A stretch of DNA of 52,412 bases from Archangium sp. (GTDB lineage Bacteria > Myxococcota > Myxococcia > Myxococcales > Myxococcaceae): positions 1-52,412 of the forward strand of contig JALHMW010000032.1 in assembly GCA_022843845.1 (NCBI GenBank), in the 5' to 3' direction. Shown one piece after another: positions 41,330-48,689 of this stretch. How positions within the stretch are numbered: position 1 is the stretch's first letter; every line of letters starts with the position of its first letter. Position numbers and translations under genes: made by a program. A model generated the notes under the pieces. That model searched no databases and had not been told where the DNA came from. It was given only the letters and a program-made list of their open reading frames with translations.

Positions 41330-42063
41330 AACGGGTGGTGGTGGTCGTTCAGGCGCGATTGAAGTCGAGCCGGCTGCCCGCGAAGGTGTTGCTTGACCTC
41401 GGTGGCGTCACGGCGCTCGAGCGATGCCTGCGGCGCGTGCGGCAGTTCCGGCAGGTGGCCGACGTCGTGATCGCGACCTCCGATACCGCTGGCGACGAGA
41501 TCATCGAGCGAGTGGGTCAGCGCCTCGGGGTCACCGTCGTTCGTGGGAGCGAGACGGACGTGCTGAGCCGCTACGTCCTTGCTGCAGAGGCGTCACGAGC
41601 TGAGGTGATCGTTCGGGTGACGTCGGACTGTCCGCTGCTCGATGTCGAGGTTTCCTCGACGGTCATCGAGCGCTTCCTCGCGGATCCGGGCGCGGACTAC
41701 GCGTCGAACGTCATGGAGCGCCGGCTCCCGCGTGGGTTGGACACCGAAGTGATGAGCCGCGAGGCCCTGCTGCGAGCCCACCGCGATGCGACGGACCCGG
41801 CGGAGCGCGAGCACGTCACGGCGCACATCTACCGGCGACCTGAGACGTTTCGTTGTCTGTCGGTCACGCTGGCTCTGGACGAAGACCTGTCACGCCACCG
41901 GTGGACGCTCGACACGGTCGATGACTACCGGTTTCTTCACGCCGTGTTCGCCCGCCTTGGCGAGCGGGCTGATGAACTCTCGTTTCGCCAGGTGCTGGAC
42001 GCCATTGGCGGCGACGCTGCGTTGCTCGCGCTCAACGACGGCGTCGTTCAGAAGACCACGTAG
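41326..42063 (+). CDS. SpsF-type cytidylyltransferase, probable CMP-nonulosonate synthetase
   Basis: A 245-residue GT-A-fold nucleotidyltransferase. Its start VVVVVQARLKSSRLPAKVLLDLGG is the SpsF variant of the QARxxSxRLPxK pyrophosphorylase loop. VVIATSDTAGDEII, VRGSETDVLSRYVLAAE and VRVTSDCPLLD also match SpsF. PseF proteins, which make CMP-pseudaminic acid, instead begin with an IPARGGSKRIP-type loop. Position at the end of the Pse-like operon suggests it activates the nonulosonate with CTP. The alternative is activation of a different sugar. It converges with the methyltransferase at 42067 with only 3 bases between stops. Confidence 0.85.
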   Translation: MKRVVVVVQARLKSSRLPAKVLLDLGGVTALERCLRRVRQFRQVADVVIATSDTAGDEIIERVGQRLGVTVVRGSETDVLSRYVLAAEASRAEVIVRVTSDCPLLDVEVSSTVIERFLADPGADYASNVMERRLPRGLDTEVMSREALLRAHRDATDPAEREHVTAHIYRRPETFRCLSVTLALDEDLSRHRWTLDTVDDYRFLHAVFARLGERADELSFRQVLDAIGGDAALLALNDGVVQKTT

Positions 42064-42066
42064 TCG

Positions 42067-43080
42067 CTACTGCTTTCGCGCGACGAGCCAGAGGTGCGAC
42101 GAGAGTCGATTCGCAGCAAGGAAGTCCTGGAAGGCTCCACCGAGCTCGTCCCAGCGGTCGATCAGCACTGTCTTGAGGAACGGGTCTGGCGCGACGTACT
42201 CGCCGGCGAGAATCTTGTTCCGCACGAGTTCGGCGTCGAGCTTGCCCGGAGTCTGCACCTCAATCGTGTCGAACCCGGACCGCTTGAACAGCTGCCCGAG
42301 GGACTCAGGGCTGAAGTAGTTCAGATGTTCGACGTCGACCGACGAGCTCTTCTCACGCAGGAGCTGAACGTCGAAGCCACTACAGCTTGGTACGCTCACG
42401 ACCATGAGGCCTGACGGCTTCAGCAGCCGCGCCGCCTTCTGCAGAATCGCGGAAGGGTCGAAGAGGTGCTCGACCACTTCGAACGACGCGATGACGTCGA
42501 CGCTCGCGTCCGGCAGCGTCACCTTCTCGATGGGCGACTCGAGTACCTCGAGGCCGCGTTTGCGGCAGGTGCTCGCGAGGTCCGGCGTCGGCTCGACGGC
42601 GATGAAGCGTTTGAAGAACCCGCGCTTGGTCACCTCCTGTCCGAACGTGCCGAACCCGGCACCGACTTCCAGGAGCGTGCCTCCCTCTCCGCCATGCCTC
42701 CGGCAGATGTCGATCAGGCGCTCTGCGCGCGGCTTGAACAGTTTCTCCCGACGAACGTCTTCCGACGCCGGGAAGATCACGTCGTTCCAGTACGCGTAGT
42801 TCTCGGAGCTCTTGTAGTAGTGCTCGAGGACGTCAGGCGGAGGCCGGGGGTTGATGTAGATGGTCCTGCAGTTGGCACAGGACACGTACGACAGTTTGTA
42901 CTTCTCCCACTCGAAGTGAGAGTCCTTCCCTCCGCAGGCCGGGCACGCCACCTTCACGAAACGTCCAAGGTGTTCGTGCAGCCGAGCGATGTCGTTGGCA
43001 AACCGACGCTGCTGCTCGCTCATCAACTCCTGCGGCCGAATCTCGTTCTCCGACAGCCTTGTCGTCGTGGTCGAAGTCAT
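42067..43080 (-). CDS. Class I SAM-dependent methyltransferase with N-terminal zinc-ribbon-like Cys
   Basis: A 337-residue methyltransferase. A Cys-rich segment near residues 45-75 (VACPACGGKDSHFE...YVSCANCRTIYINPRPP) has two CxxC pairs, as in many sugar C-methyltransferase-like proteins. The SAM domain follows: TLLEVGAGFGTFGQEVTKRG, FIAVEPTPDLASTCRKRG, IASFEVVEHLFDPSAILQKAARLLKPSG. The C-terminal part includes NYFSPESLGQLFKRSGFD. It is the last gene of the leftward asnB2 operon and overlaps the amidotransferase by ATGA. It probably modifies a sugar of the same pathway, but the target is unknown. Confidence 0.87.
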   Translation of the reverse strand: MTSTTTTRLSENEIRPQELMSEQQRRFANDIARLHEHLGRFVKVACPACGGKDSHFEWEKYKLSYVSCANCRTIYINPRPPPDVLEHYYKSSENYAYWNDVIFPASEDVRREKLFKPRAERLIDICRRHGGEGGTLLEVGAGFGTFGQEVTKRGFFKRFIAVEPTPDLASTCRKRGLEVLESPIEKVTLPDASVDVIASFEVVEHLFDPSAILQKAARLLKPSGLMVVSVPSCSGFDVQLLREKSSSVDVEHLNYFSPESLGQLFKRSGFDTIEVQTPGKLDAELVRNKILAGEYVAPDPFLKTVLIDRWDELGGAFQDFLAANRLSSHLWLVARKQ

Positions 43081-44297
43081 CGCGCGCGTCCTTCCTTGTA
43101 CTTCGCCTGGGCTGCCTCACTGAGGTGCACTGGTCCGTAGGCGGTGGGCTCGCCCCAGAGGGTGTCTTTCCACCACTGCCCATTCTCGATCCACCAGACA
43201 CGTGGGTCGCGGAACGTGTCGCTGATGGCGTCGAACTCAGCCTCGGTCATGCCGACGTATTCGAGCCATCTGATCAGGTCGCTGGACTTCACGTGGTCGT
43301 ACTTCCGGACCATCTCGATGCCTTGCGCGCGCGTCATGTGTCCTGCGCGTACGTCCTTGCACGAGTGATCCGAGCCTCGCCCGTAGCCGAGCTTGATGAA
43401 CTTCAGATAGTCGTGCATTCCGTTCTCGTGCATGTCGTCGAGGTTCGACATGCGGCGGTAGGTGCGCTCGAACGGCTGCTCCCGGGGCTTCCACCCGTAT
43501 TTCTCGATTACGAGCTTCGTCTGCGGGTTTGCATCCCAGTTGACGAAGTTGCCCAGATAGATGCCTCGGACGCCCACCTGATCGATCTCGTCGTCCGACG
43601 GGTATTGCGCCCAGAGCAAGTCCTTCTCCCGGAGACCTTCCTTGAGTTCCGGGCGCCCGAGCTTCTCGAGGCCCTCATCCGTGAAGTCGTCCCAGTCGTA
43701 GCCACGCAGCGCGTGCTCCAGCCGGAACTTGGCGGTGAACTCGACGAGATCGTTCAGCGAGTACATGCCCCCGAGGTCGAGGAACCCATGCTCGCCCCAC
43801 ATCATGAGTGGGACTTTGTAGCGAACGGCGACCTGGATTGGCGTGGTGAAGATCCCGCAGTGGCCGTGCCAGTTCATGTCGCCCTGAAGCTTGAACCCGA
43901 TGCGATTCATCTTCACGAGCGTGGGAATGCTCGGCCGAACGATGACGTGGTCGCAGTCGAAGACCTCTCGCATGCGCTGCAGGTTGTACTCACCCTCGGG
44001 GAGGTAGTTGTTGCCGTGGTACGTCACGAGGAGCGGCTTGAGTCCCAGTTCGTGAACGGCCACGTGCGTCTGGTAGTAGCTGTCCTTGCCACCGCTGACC
44101 GGAATGAGGATGTCGTAGTTCGAGCTCGACCGGTGCTCGTCTGCGATCTCCTTGAGCCAGCCGAAGCGCACCTTCCAGTCGATGGTCGTCTTGTTGTTGG
44201 CAGTTCGGCAGCCAGAGCAGACGCCCGCTTCGTCGAAGGTCAGCGGCGTTGCCGAGATCGAGGGGTAGACACAGCGCGAACAGAAGCGAACGGGCAT
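43077..44297 (-). CDS. N-acetyl sugar amidotransferase, WbpG/PseA family, copy 2
   Basis: A 406-residue PP-loop ATPase. The Cys pairs CSRC and CSGC (about residues 6-30) bracket YPSISATPLTFDEAGV. The ATP site is LIPVSGGKDSYYQTHVAVHELGLKPL. YHGNNYLPEGEYNLQRM and MMWGEHGFLDLGG follow. PseA in Campylobacter has this family assignment and converts the N-acetyl of pseudaminic acid to acetamidino. It lies beside the Pse-associated methylase and a HisF/HisH pair, so the same role is likely for the nonulosonate made by the facing operon. The sequence differs strongly from copy 1, so the pair is not a recent duplication. Confidence 0.9.
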   Translation of the reverse strand: MPVRFCSRCVYPSISATPLTFDEAGVCSGCRTANNKTTIDWKVRFGWLKEIADEHRSSSNYDILIPVSGGKDSYYQTHVAVHELGLKPLLVTYHGNNYLPEGEYNLQRMREVFDCDHVIVRPSIPTLVKMNRIGFKLQGDMNWHGHCGIFTTPIQVAVRYKVPLMMWGEHGFLDLGGMYSLNDLVEFTAKFRLEHALRGYDWDDFTDEGLEKLGRPELKEGLREKDLLWAQYPSDDEIDQVGVRGIYLGNFVNWDANPQTKLVIEKYGWKPREQPFERTYRRMSNLDDMHENGMHDYLKFIKLGYGRGSDHSCKDVRAGHMTRAQGIEMVRKYDHVKSSDLIRWLEYVGMTEAEFDAISDTFRDPRVWWIENGQWWKDTLWGEPTAYGPVHLSEAAQAKYKEGRAR

Positions 44298-44298
44298 G

Positions 44299-44913
44299 TC
44301 AGACGCGCTCCATGAGGAACCAGGAGATGTCGTCCTGGGGAAAGACGGGATCGCGCCGGTACAGGAATCCGTAATCGACCAGGTTCCATCCTTTGTGCAG
44401 GTCCTGAAATTCTCCGGCGAAGTCGCGCTTGAAGAGGCGCTCCGAGTGACCGCGGTAGGGCACGGTCATGGGGGTCGGATTGTAGTACTCGGCGATCAGG
44501 GCGAAGCGCCCGGCCGTCGCGTCGAGCTTGGCGTAGGCGGTCTTGAGTTCGTCCGGGTTGATGTGAATGAGCACGCCCTTGAAGAAGGCGAGGTCGCTCA
44601 CGGGTGGCACCTGGCCGAGGAGGGAGCCCTCGAACACCTGCACGCCCTCGAGCTTGCGGAGCTCAGCGCACGCGCTGGGGTTGATCTCGACTGCAGCGAT
44701 TCGCGCTGTCGGGAGGAGCAGCCGCAGCGCCTTCAGGTTCATCCCTACGTTCGCCCCAAACTCCGTGATCGACTCGAGGCGGCCGGTGCGGGCGATGATC
44801 CGGCTGAAGAACGCCAGATTTGCGGCGAGGAGCACATCGGACTTGTTGCGCTCGGCGTAGGCATCGCCGAACTCGCCGGCCCAGAACGACTCCTGCTCTG
44901 TCTTGAAGGTCAT
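44299..44913 (-). CDS. Pseudaminic acid biosynthesis-associated methylase
   Basis: A 204-residue SAM methyltransferase of the family found with pseudaminic acid genes. It starts KTEQESFWAGEFGDAYAERN, then has the SAM loop ITEFGANVGMNLKALRLLLP, AAVEINPSACAELR, and FFKGVLIHINPDELKTAYAKL. All are typical of that family. Its role is not established biochemically to my knowledge; it may methylate the nonulosonate or its precursor. It overlaps hisF (ATGA) upstream and lies one base before the amidotransferase gene. Its presence supports reading the facing plus-strand cluster as a pseudaminate-type pathway. Confidence 0.92.
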   Translation of the reverse strand: MTFKTEQESFWAGEFGDAYAERNKSDVLLAANLAFFSRIIARTGRLESITEFGANVGMNLKALRLLLPTARIAAVEINPSACAELRKLEGVQVFEGSLLGQVPPVSDLAFFKGVLIHINPDELKTAYAKLDATAGRFALIAEYYNPTPMTVPYRGHSERLFKRDFAGEFQDLHKGWNLVDYGFLYRRDPVFPQDDISWFLMERV

Positions 44914-45698
44914 GAGGTCCTCACGTGGAGCCCGGCTTTTGCCATGGCACGCTTCCCATTGCGGTCCGAGAGTTCTTTGAAGTGAAAGATGTTCGCTGCG
45001 GCGACGGCATCTGCGCCTGCCTTCACGGCCTCGGCGTAGTTCTCGTAGCGTCCCACACCACCCAGCGCGATCACCGGCACGCTGCTGACCTGCGCCACTG
45101 CGCGGATGAGGTCGAGGTCGTACCCCGTCGCGACGCCATCACGATCGATGCTCTGCAGGAGAATCTCGCCTGCCCCGTGCGAGACGGCCTCCTTCGCCCA
45201 GGAGGCAGCGTCACGGCCTGTGCTTTCGCGGCCGCCATCGATGAAGACCTCGAAGCCCCGCTCAGTGCATCGCACGTCGATGCAGACGACGATCGCCTGC
45301 GCGCCGAATGCGTTCGCGCCGTCGCGAATGAGCTGGGGGCTCCGAAAGGCGCCAGTGTTGATTGCGACCTTGTCTGCGCCGTTCCGGAGACAGAGGCGCA
45401 TGTCATCGATGGAGCGGATACGCCCGCCCCACGTCAGCGGCATGAAGCAGGTCTTGCTGACCTCCTCCAGGATCTGCATGGGCTCCGAGAGGTTCTTCAC
45501 TTTGTGGTCGTCGCGACGAAGGTCGTAGGAACCGTCTCGAGAGATGTCGAGGTAGATGAGCTCGTCGACGTTCCATTCGTTGAAGCGCTTGGCCTCGTGG
45601 ATCGGGTTGCCGACGACCTGGTGAATGGAGAACGACTCGCTGCGAACGAGCATGCCGTTCTGGAGGAGCAGCACCGGAATGAGTCGGGTGCGGAGCAT
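44910..45698 (-). CDS. hisF: HisF-like ammonia-channel protein, copy 2
   Basis: A 262-residue HisF-family barrel. The N-terminus TRLIPVLLLQNGMLVRSESF again has Leu in place of the cyclase Asp11. The second catalytic Asp is kept in IVVCIDVRC, and the C-terminal loops (PVIALGGVGRYENY, ADAVAAANIFHF) are intact. It is expected to dock with the adjacent HisH and pass ammonia to the copy-2 amidotransferase. The start ATG is directly adjacent to the hisH stop without overlap. Its sequence differs widely from copy 1, in keeping with two independent sets. Confidence 0.9.
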   Translation of the reverse strand: MLRTRLIPVLLLQNGMLVRSESFSIHQVVGNPIHEAKRFNEWNVDELIYLDISRDGSYDLRRDDHKVKNLSEPMQILEEVSKTCFMPLTWGGRIRSIDDMRLCLRNGADKVAINTGAFRSPQLIRDGANAFGAQAIVVCIDVRCTERGFEVFIDGGRESTGRDAASWAKEAVSHGAGEILLQSIDRDGVATGYDLDLIRAVAQVSSVPVIALGGVGRYENYAEAVKAGADAVAAANIFHFKELSDRNGKRAMAKAGLHVRTS

Positions 45699-46316
45699 TC
45701 AGACCTCGAGGAACCGCTTGATCATGGCGAGGCCATGCTTCTGGCTCTTTTCGGGGTGGAACTGAACGCCGAAGACGTTGTCGCGCTCGACTGCGGAGAC
45801 GAATGAATGTCCGCCGTACTCGGTCACTCCGGAGATGAGCGACTCGTCAGCGGGCTCGAACGCGAAGCTGTGCACGAAGTAACAGGTCGCCGAGGGCGCC
45901 ACGGTGGCGAGGAGGCCATCGGTACGCTTTGCGACGACGTCATTCCATCCGATGTGAGGGACGCGAACGTTCGCTGGGCGGTCGAGACGGACCACGGCGC
46001 CGGGGAACCAGCCGAGTCCCTGGTGGTCGCCAAACTCGGTGCCTCGTTCCGCCAGAAGCTGCATTCCAAGGCAGATACCAAGGAAGGGTCGCTGGGCCTT
46101 GAAGGCATGGTGGTGCAGTGCCTCCGGCCAGCCCGCCGAGTTCAGCCGCAGCATTGCTTCGCCGAAGGCGCCGACGCCTGGGAGGATTGCGGCGTCCACT
46201 CCCTGGAGTTCGGCGGGGCGGTCGATCACAACGGCTGTCGCCCCAAGCACGTCGATCGCATTGGCCACTGAGCGAAGGTTCCCCATCCCGTAGCTGACGA
46301 TAGCGACGCGTCTCAT
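45699..46316 (-). CDS. hisH: HisH-like glutaminase subunit, copy 2
   Basis: A 205-residue class I glutamine amidotransferase. It opens VAIVSYGMGNLRSVANAI, with AAILPGVGAFGEAM, the nucleophile Cys in RPFLGICLGMQLLAERG, and the His/Glu pair in VQFHPEKSQKHG. It provides ammonia for the HisF-like partner. It overlaps asnB copy 2 by ATGA and precedes hisF copy 2 with no gap. Absence of other histidine genes and the neighbouring sugar amidotransferase argue for a role in glycan modification rather than histidine synthesis. Confidence 0.92.
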   Translation of the reverse strand: MRRVAIVSYGMGNLRSVANAIDVLGATAVVIDRPAELQGVDAAILPGVGAFGEAMLRLNSAGWPEALHHHAFKAQRPFLGICLGMQLLAERGTEFGDHQGLGWFPGAVVRLDRPANVRVPHIGWNDVVAKRTDGLLATVAPSATCYFVHSFAFEPADESLISGVTEYGGHSFVSAVERDNVFGVQFHPEKSQKHGLAMIKRFLEV

Positions 46317-48136
46317 GGTGCCTTCAGATCCTTCTTGGTGTCATCTGCGCCCCACCTCTCGAGTTGAAGCGCGGCCCAAGCCTCCATCGAGCGACCCGGC
46401 GTCACATTGGGACTCGCTCGATTGCTGAGCCAGCTGCTCATGGGGACGCCGAAACCCATTTTCGGCCGGTACGTCGCCTCGGCAACGAGCAGATCAGCAA
46501 AGGCCCGCTTCAGGATGTACTTGCGGTCGGAGCCACGGATCTTCACATGCGCAGGAAGCGAGAACGCGTACTCGAGCAGCGCGGTATCGAGAAACGGCGA
46601 CCGGCACTCGAGGCTCGCAGCCATCGCTGCGCGGTCGACTTTCACGTTCAGGTCGTCGAGCAGGTACGTGCGGGCATTGATGAAGAGAATCTGGTTCAGC
46701 GTGTCTGCGCCGAGTCGAGCGGCCTCGTCGAACAGCTGGCGATACCGCTCACCAAGCGCGATGGGTGACGGCGCAAACGCCACGTCGGCTCGCTGCTGAA
46801 GCTCGGCCGGCGCGTAGAGCGTCATCCAGCTCCGCAGCCGGTCTGGCAGGTCGAGCGACGCTCGGTTCACGAAGCGATGGGTTCTCCACCAGACCCGACT
46901 GTCTCCCGGGCGCTCAGTCGCCGTCGAGGTCACCCGGTGCACGAGGCTTCGCACGAACTGTGGCACCCGCTCAGCAGCGGCCGCCGCCGTGAACCGCGGG
47001 TAGCCGGCAAAGGCCTCGTCACCGCCGTCGCCCGTCAGCGCCACGGAGCAGCCCGCCTCGCGCGTCAGCTTCGAGACGATGTACGTGGGGATGCAGCTCG
47101 AGTCGCCGAACGGCTCGTCGAAGTGCCAGGCGAGCTTCTCGGCGAGGTCGAAGGCCTCAGCCTTCACCTTGAACTCGGTGTGTTCGGTCGCGTACCGGTC
47201 CGCGACCATTCGCGCGTACTTGGTCTCATCGAACTCAGGCGCGCCTTCGAAGCCGATGCTGAACGTCTTGATGGGCCGTGATGACTGGCTCGCCATCGCC
47301 GCCACCACGAGCGAGGAGTCGATGCCACCCGAGAGGAACGCTCCCACCGGCACGTCGGCGACCATGCGGCGCTTCACCGCGGCAAAGAACAGCCGACGCA
47401 CCTCGTGCTCCACCTCGCGCCAGTCGTCCTCGGTCTCGACGCGGCGTTCACGGCCGAGCGGGAATTCCCAGTACTGCTGCTCCCGCGTCTCGCGTTTGCC
47501 GAAGTCGAGCACCTCGAAGTGCGAAGGCTTCACCTTGCGAATCTGCGCGTAGAACGTGTGCGGGGTCGGGACGTAGCCGTGTGAGAGGAACTGCCCGGCG
47601 GCTTCAGGCCACTCGCGGGTGTTCACGTCGGGGTGGGCCAGAATTGCTTTGATCTCAGAGCCGAAGACCAGCTTCTCGGCGTCTTCGTAGACGTACAGCG
47701 GCTTCTTGCCGGTGCGGTCCCTGGCGAGGACGAGCTGACGGGTCCGCGTGTCCCACAACGCGATGGCGAACATGCCGTCGAGCTTCGCGATGCTCCGTTC
47801 ACCCCACTCGAGCCAGGCCTCGAGGATGACCTCGGTGTCGCTTCGGGAGTGGAAGCGATGGCCCAGCTGCTCGAGCTCGGCCCGGAGCTCCTGGAAGTTG
47901 TAGATCTCGCCGTTGAAGACGACCCACACTTTGCCCTCAGCGGCGCTCATCGGCTGCGCCCCGTCTGCCGTGAGGTCGAGAATGGCCAGCCGGCGATGCC
48001 CCAGCCCGCCACCGTCGAAGACGTGCACGCCTTCTCCGTCAGGGCCCCGGTGGGCGAGCGTTTGAGCCATCGTCAGGACGACGTCTGGCTCGGCACGAGC
48101 CCCGCTCCGATAGACGACTCCTGCGATGCCGCACAC
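46313..48136 (-). CDS. asnB: Asparagine synthase (glutamine-hydrolysing), copy 2
   Basis: A 607-residue AsnB. It starts MCGIAGVVYRSG (nucleophilic Cys2), with LAHRGPDGEGV, GHRRLAILDLTADG, WVVFNGEIYNF, RSDTEVILEA, the PP-loop SGGIDSS (269-275) and ALTGDGGDEAFAGY. The domain layout and length are normal. It is the first gene of the leftward operon hisH-hisF-methylase-amidotransferase-methyltransferase. Amidation of a uronic or nonulosonic acid carboxyl, or general nitrogen supply, are possible roles. Copy 1 at 23996-25936 also lies next to a WbpG-type amidotransferase, although in the opposite arrangement. Confidence 0.93.
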   Translation of the reverse strand: MCGIAGVVYRSGARAEPDVVLTMAQTLAHRGPDGEGVHVFDGGGLGHRRLAILDLTADGAQPMSAAEGKVWVVFNGEIYNFQELRAELEQLGHRFHSRSDTEVILEAWLEWGERSIAKLDGMFAIALWDTRTRQLVLARDRTGKKPLYVYEDAEKLVFGSEIKAILAHPDVNTREWPEAAGQFLSHGYVPTPHTFYAQIRKVKPSHFEVLDFGKRETREQQYWEFPLGRERRVETEDDWREVEHEVRRLFFAAVKRRMVADVPVGAFLSGGIDSSLVVAAMASQSSRPIKTFSIGFEGAPEFDETKYARMVADRYATEHTEFKVKAEAFDLAEKLAWHFDEPFGDSSCIPTYIVSKLTREAGCSVALTGDGGDEAFAGYPRFTAAAAAERVPQFVRSLVHRVTSTATERPGDSRVWWRTHRFVNRASLDLPDRLRSWMTLYAPAELQQRADVAFAPSPIALGERYRQLFDEAARLGADTLNQILFINARTYLLDDLNVKVDRAAMAASLECRSPFLDTALLEYAFSLPAHVKIRGSDRKYILKRAFADLLVAEATYRPKMGFGVPMSSWLSNRASPNVTPGRSMEAWAALQLERWGADDTKKDLKAP

Positions 48137-48221
48137 GAGCAGTCTCGTACCCTAAGCAGGCCACCTCATTCAAAGCTGATGTGCGCTCGTCGCGCGCAAA
48201 TGAGCCCGGTAGACCGCTCGC

Positions 48222-48611
48222 ATGAACGACGATCTCGTTTCCGTCCTTGCTGAGCCCGGCACGTCGAGCCCCATCACCATTCATCGTGTGTCGACGAGCG
48301 CCGGCATCCTAAATGCTGACCGTGGGAGAGAGTACCCGTCAGGCGAGGAATCCTTCTCGCGCGTTCCCGAGGCTTCGTATGCCGACAACTTCGGGTTTCA
48401 GTGGAATCGTTTTCGCCGGGAACAACTCGACACCGAACAGGGAAGCGCTCTGTCACGGAAGCGCTTCGAGGGAGAAACTGGTTGGACGACTCAACTTCAA
48501 GCGAAGTGGGTCGTTCGCTCGCTCGACCAGCTCGCCTCTCTTTCGCAGCAGCCGCTTCCCGTTGATCTCGGCGACGTCGGTGGAATCGGATCTCAGATCG
48601 ACCGGTGGTGA
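48222..48611 (+). pseudogene. Truncated SAM-dependent methyltransferase
   Basis: A 129-codon frame whose first 95 residues match the N-terminal part of class I methyltransferases common in glycan loci: MNDDLVSVLAEPGTSSPITI, then the strongly typical YADNFGFQWNRFRREQLDT and RKRFEGETGWT, ending in AKWVV. In intact relatives the next residues are the SAM-binding LDAGCG motif. Here the frame changes to unrelated sequence and stops at 48611. The remaining ~200 residues of a full enzyme are absent on this strand in all frames up to the next gene. It is therefore a truncated remnant without a SAM site and cannot be catalytically active. It diverges from asnB copy 2. Confidence 0.7.
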
Positions 48612-48689
48612 CTCTCGGCGCACCATGTTGCGATTCTGCATTCCCAAGAGACGCCATGTCAGTTAGGAAGCGTAGGGGGATTTCGACAA

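Noticed and set aside
35495..42063. Legionaminic acid pathway
   Set aside because: A PseG-type hydrolase is present instead of a NeuC/LegG-type hydrolysing epimerase, and the synthase and adjacent methylase carry Pse-type signatures.
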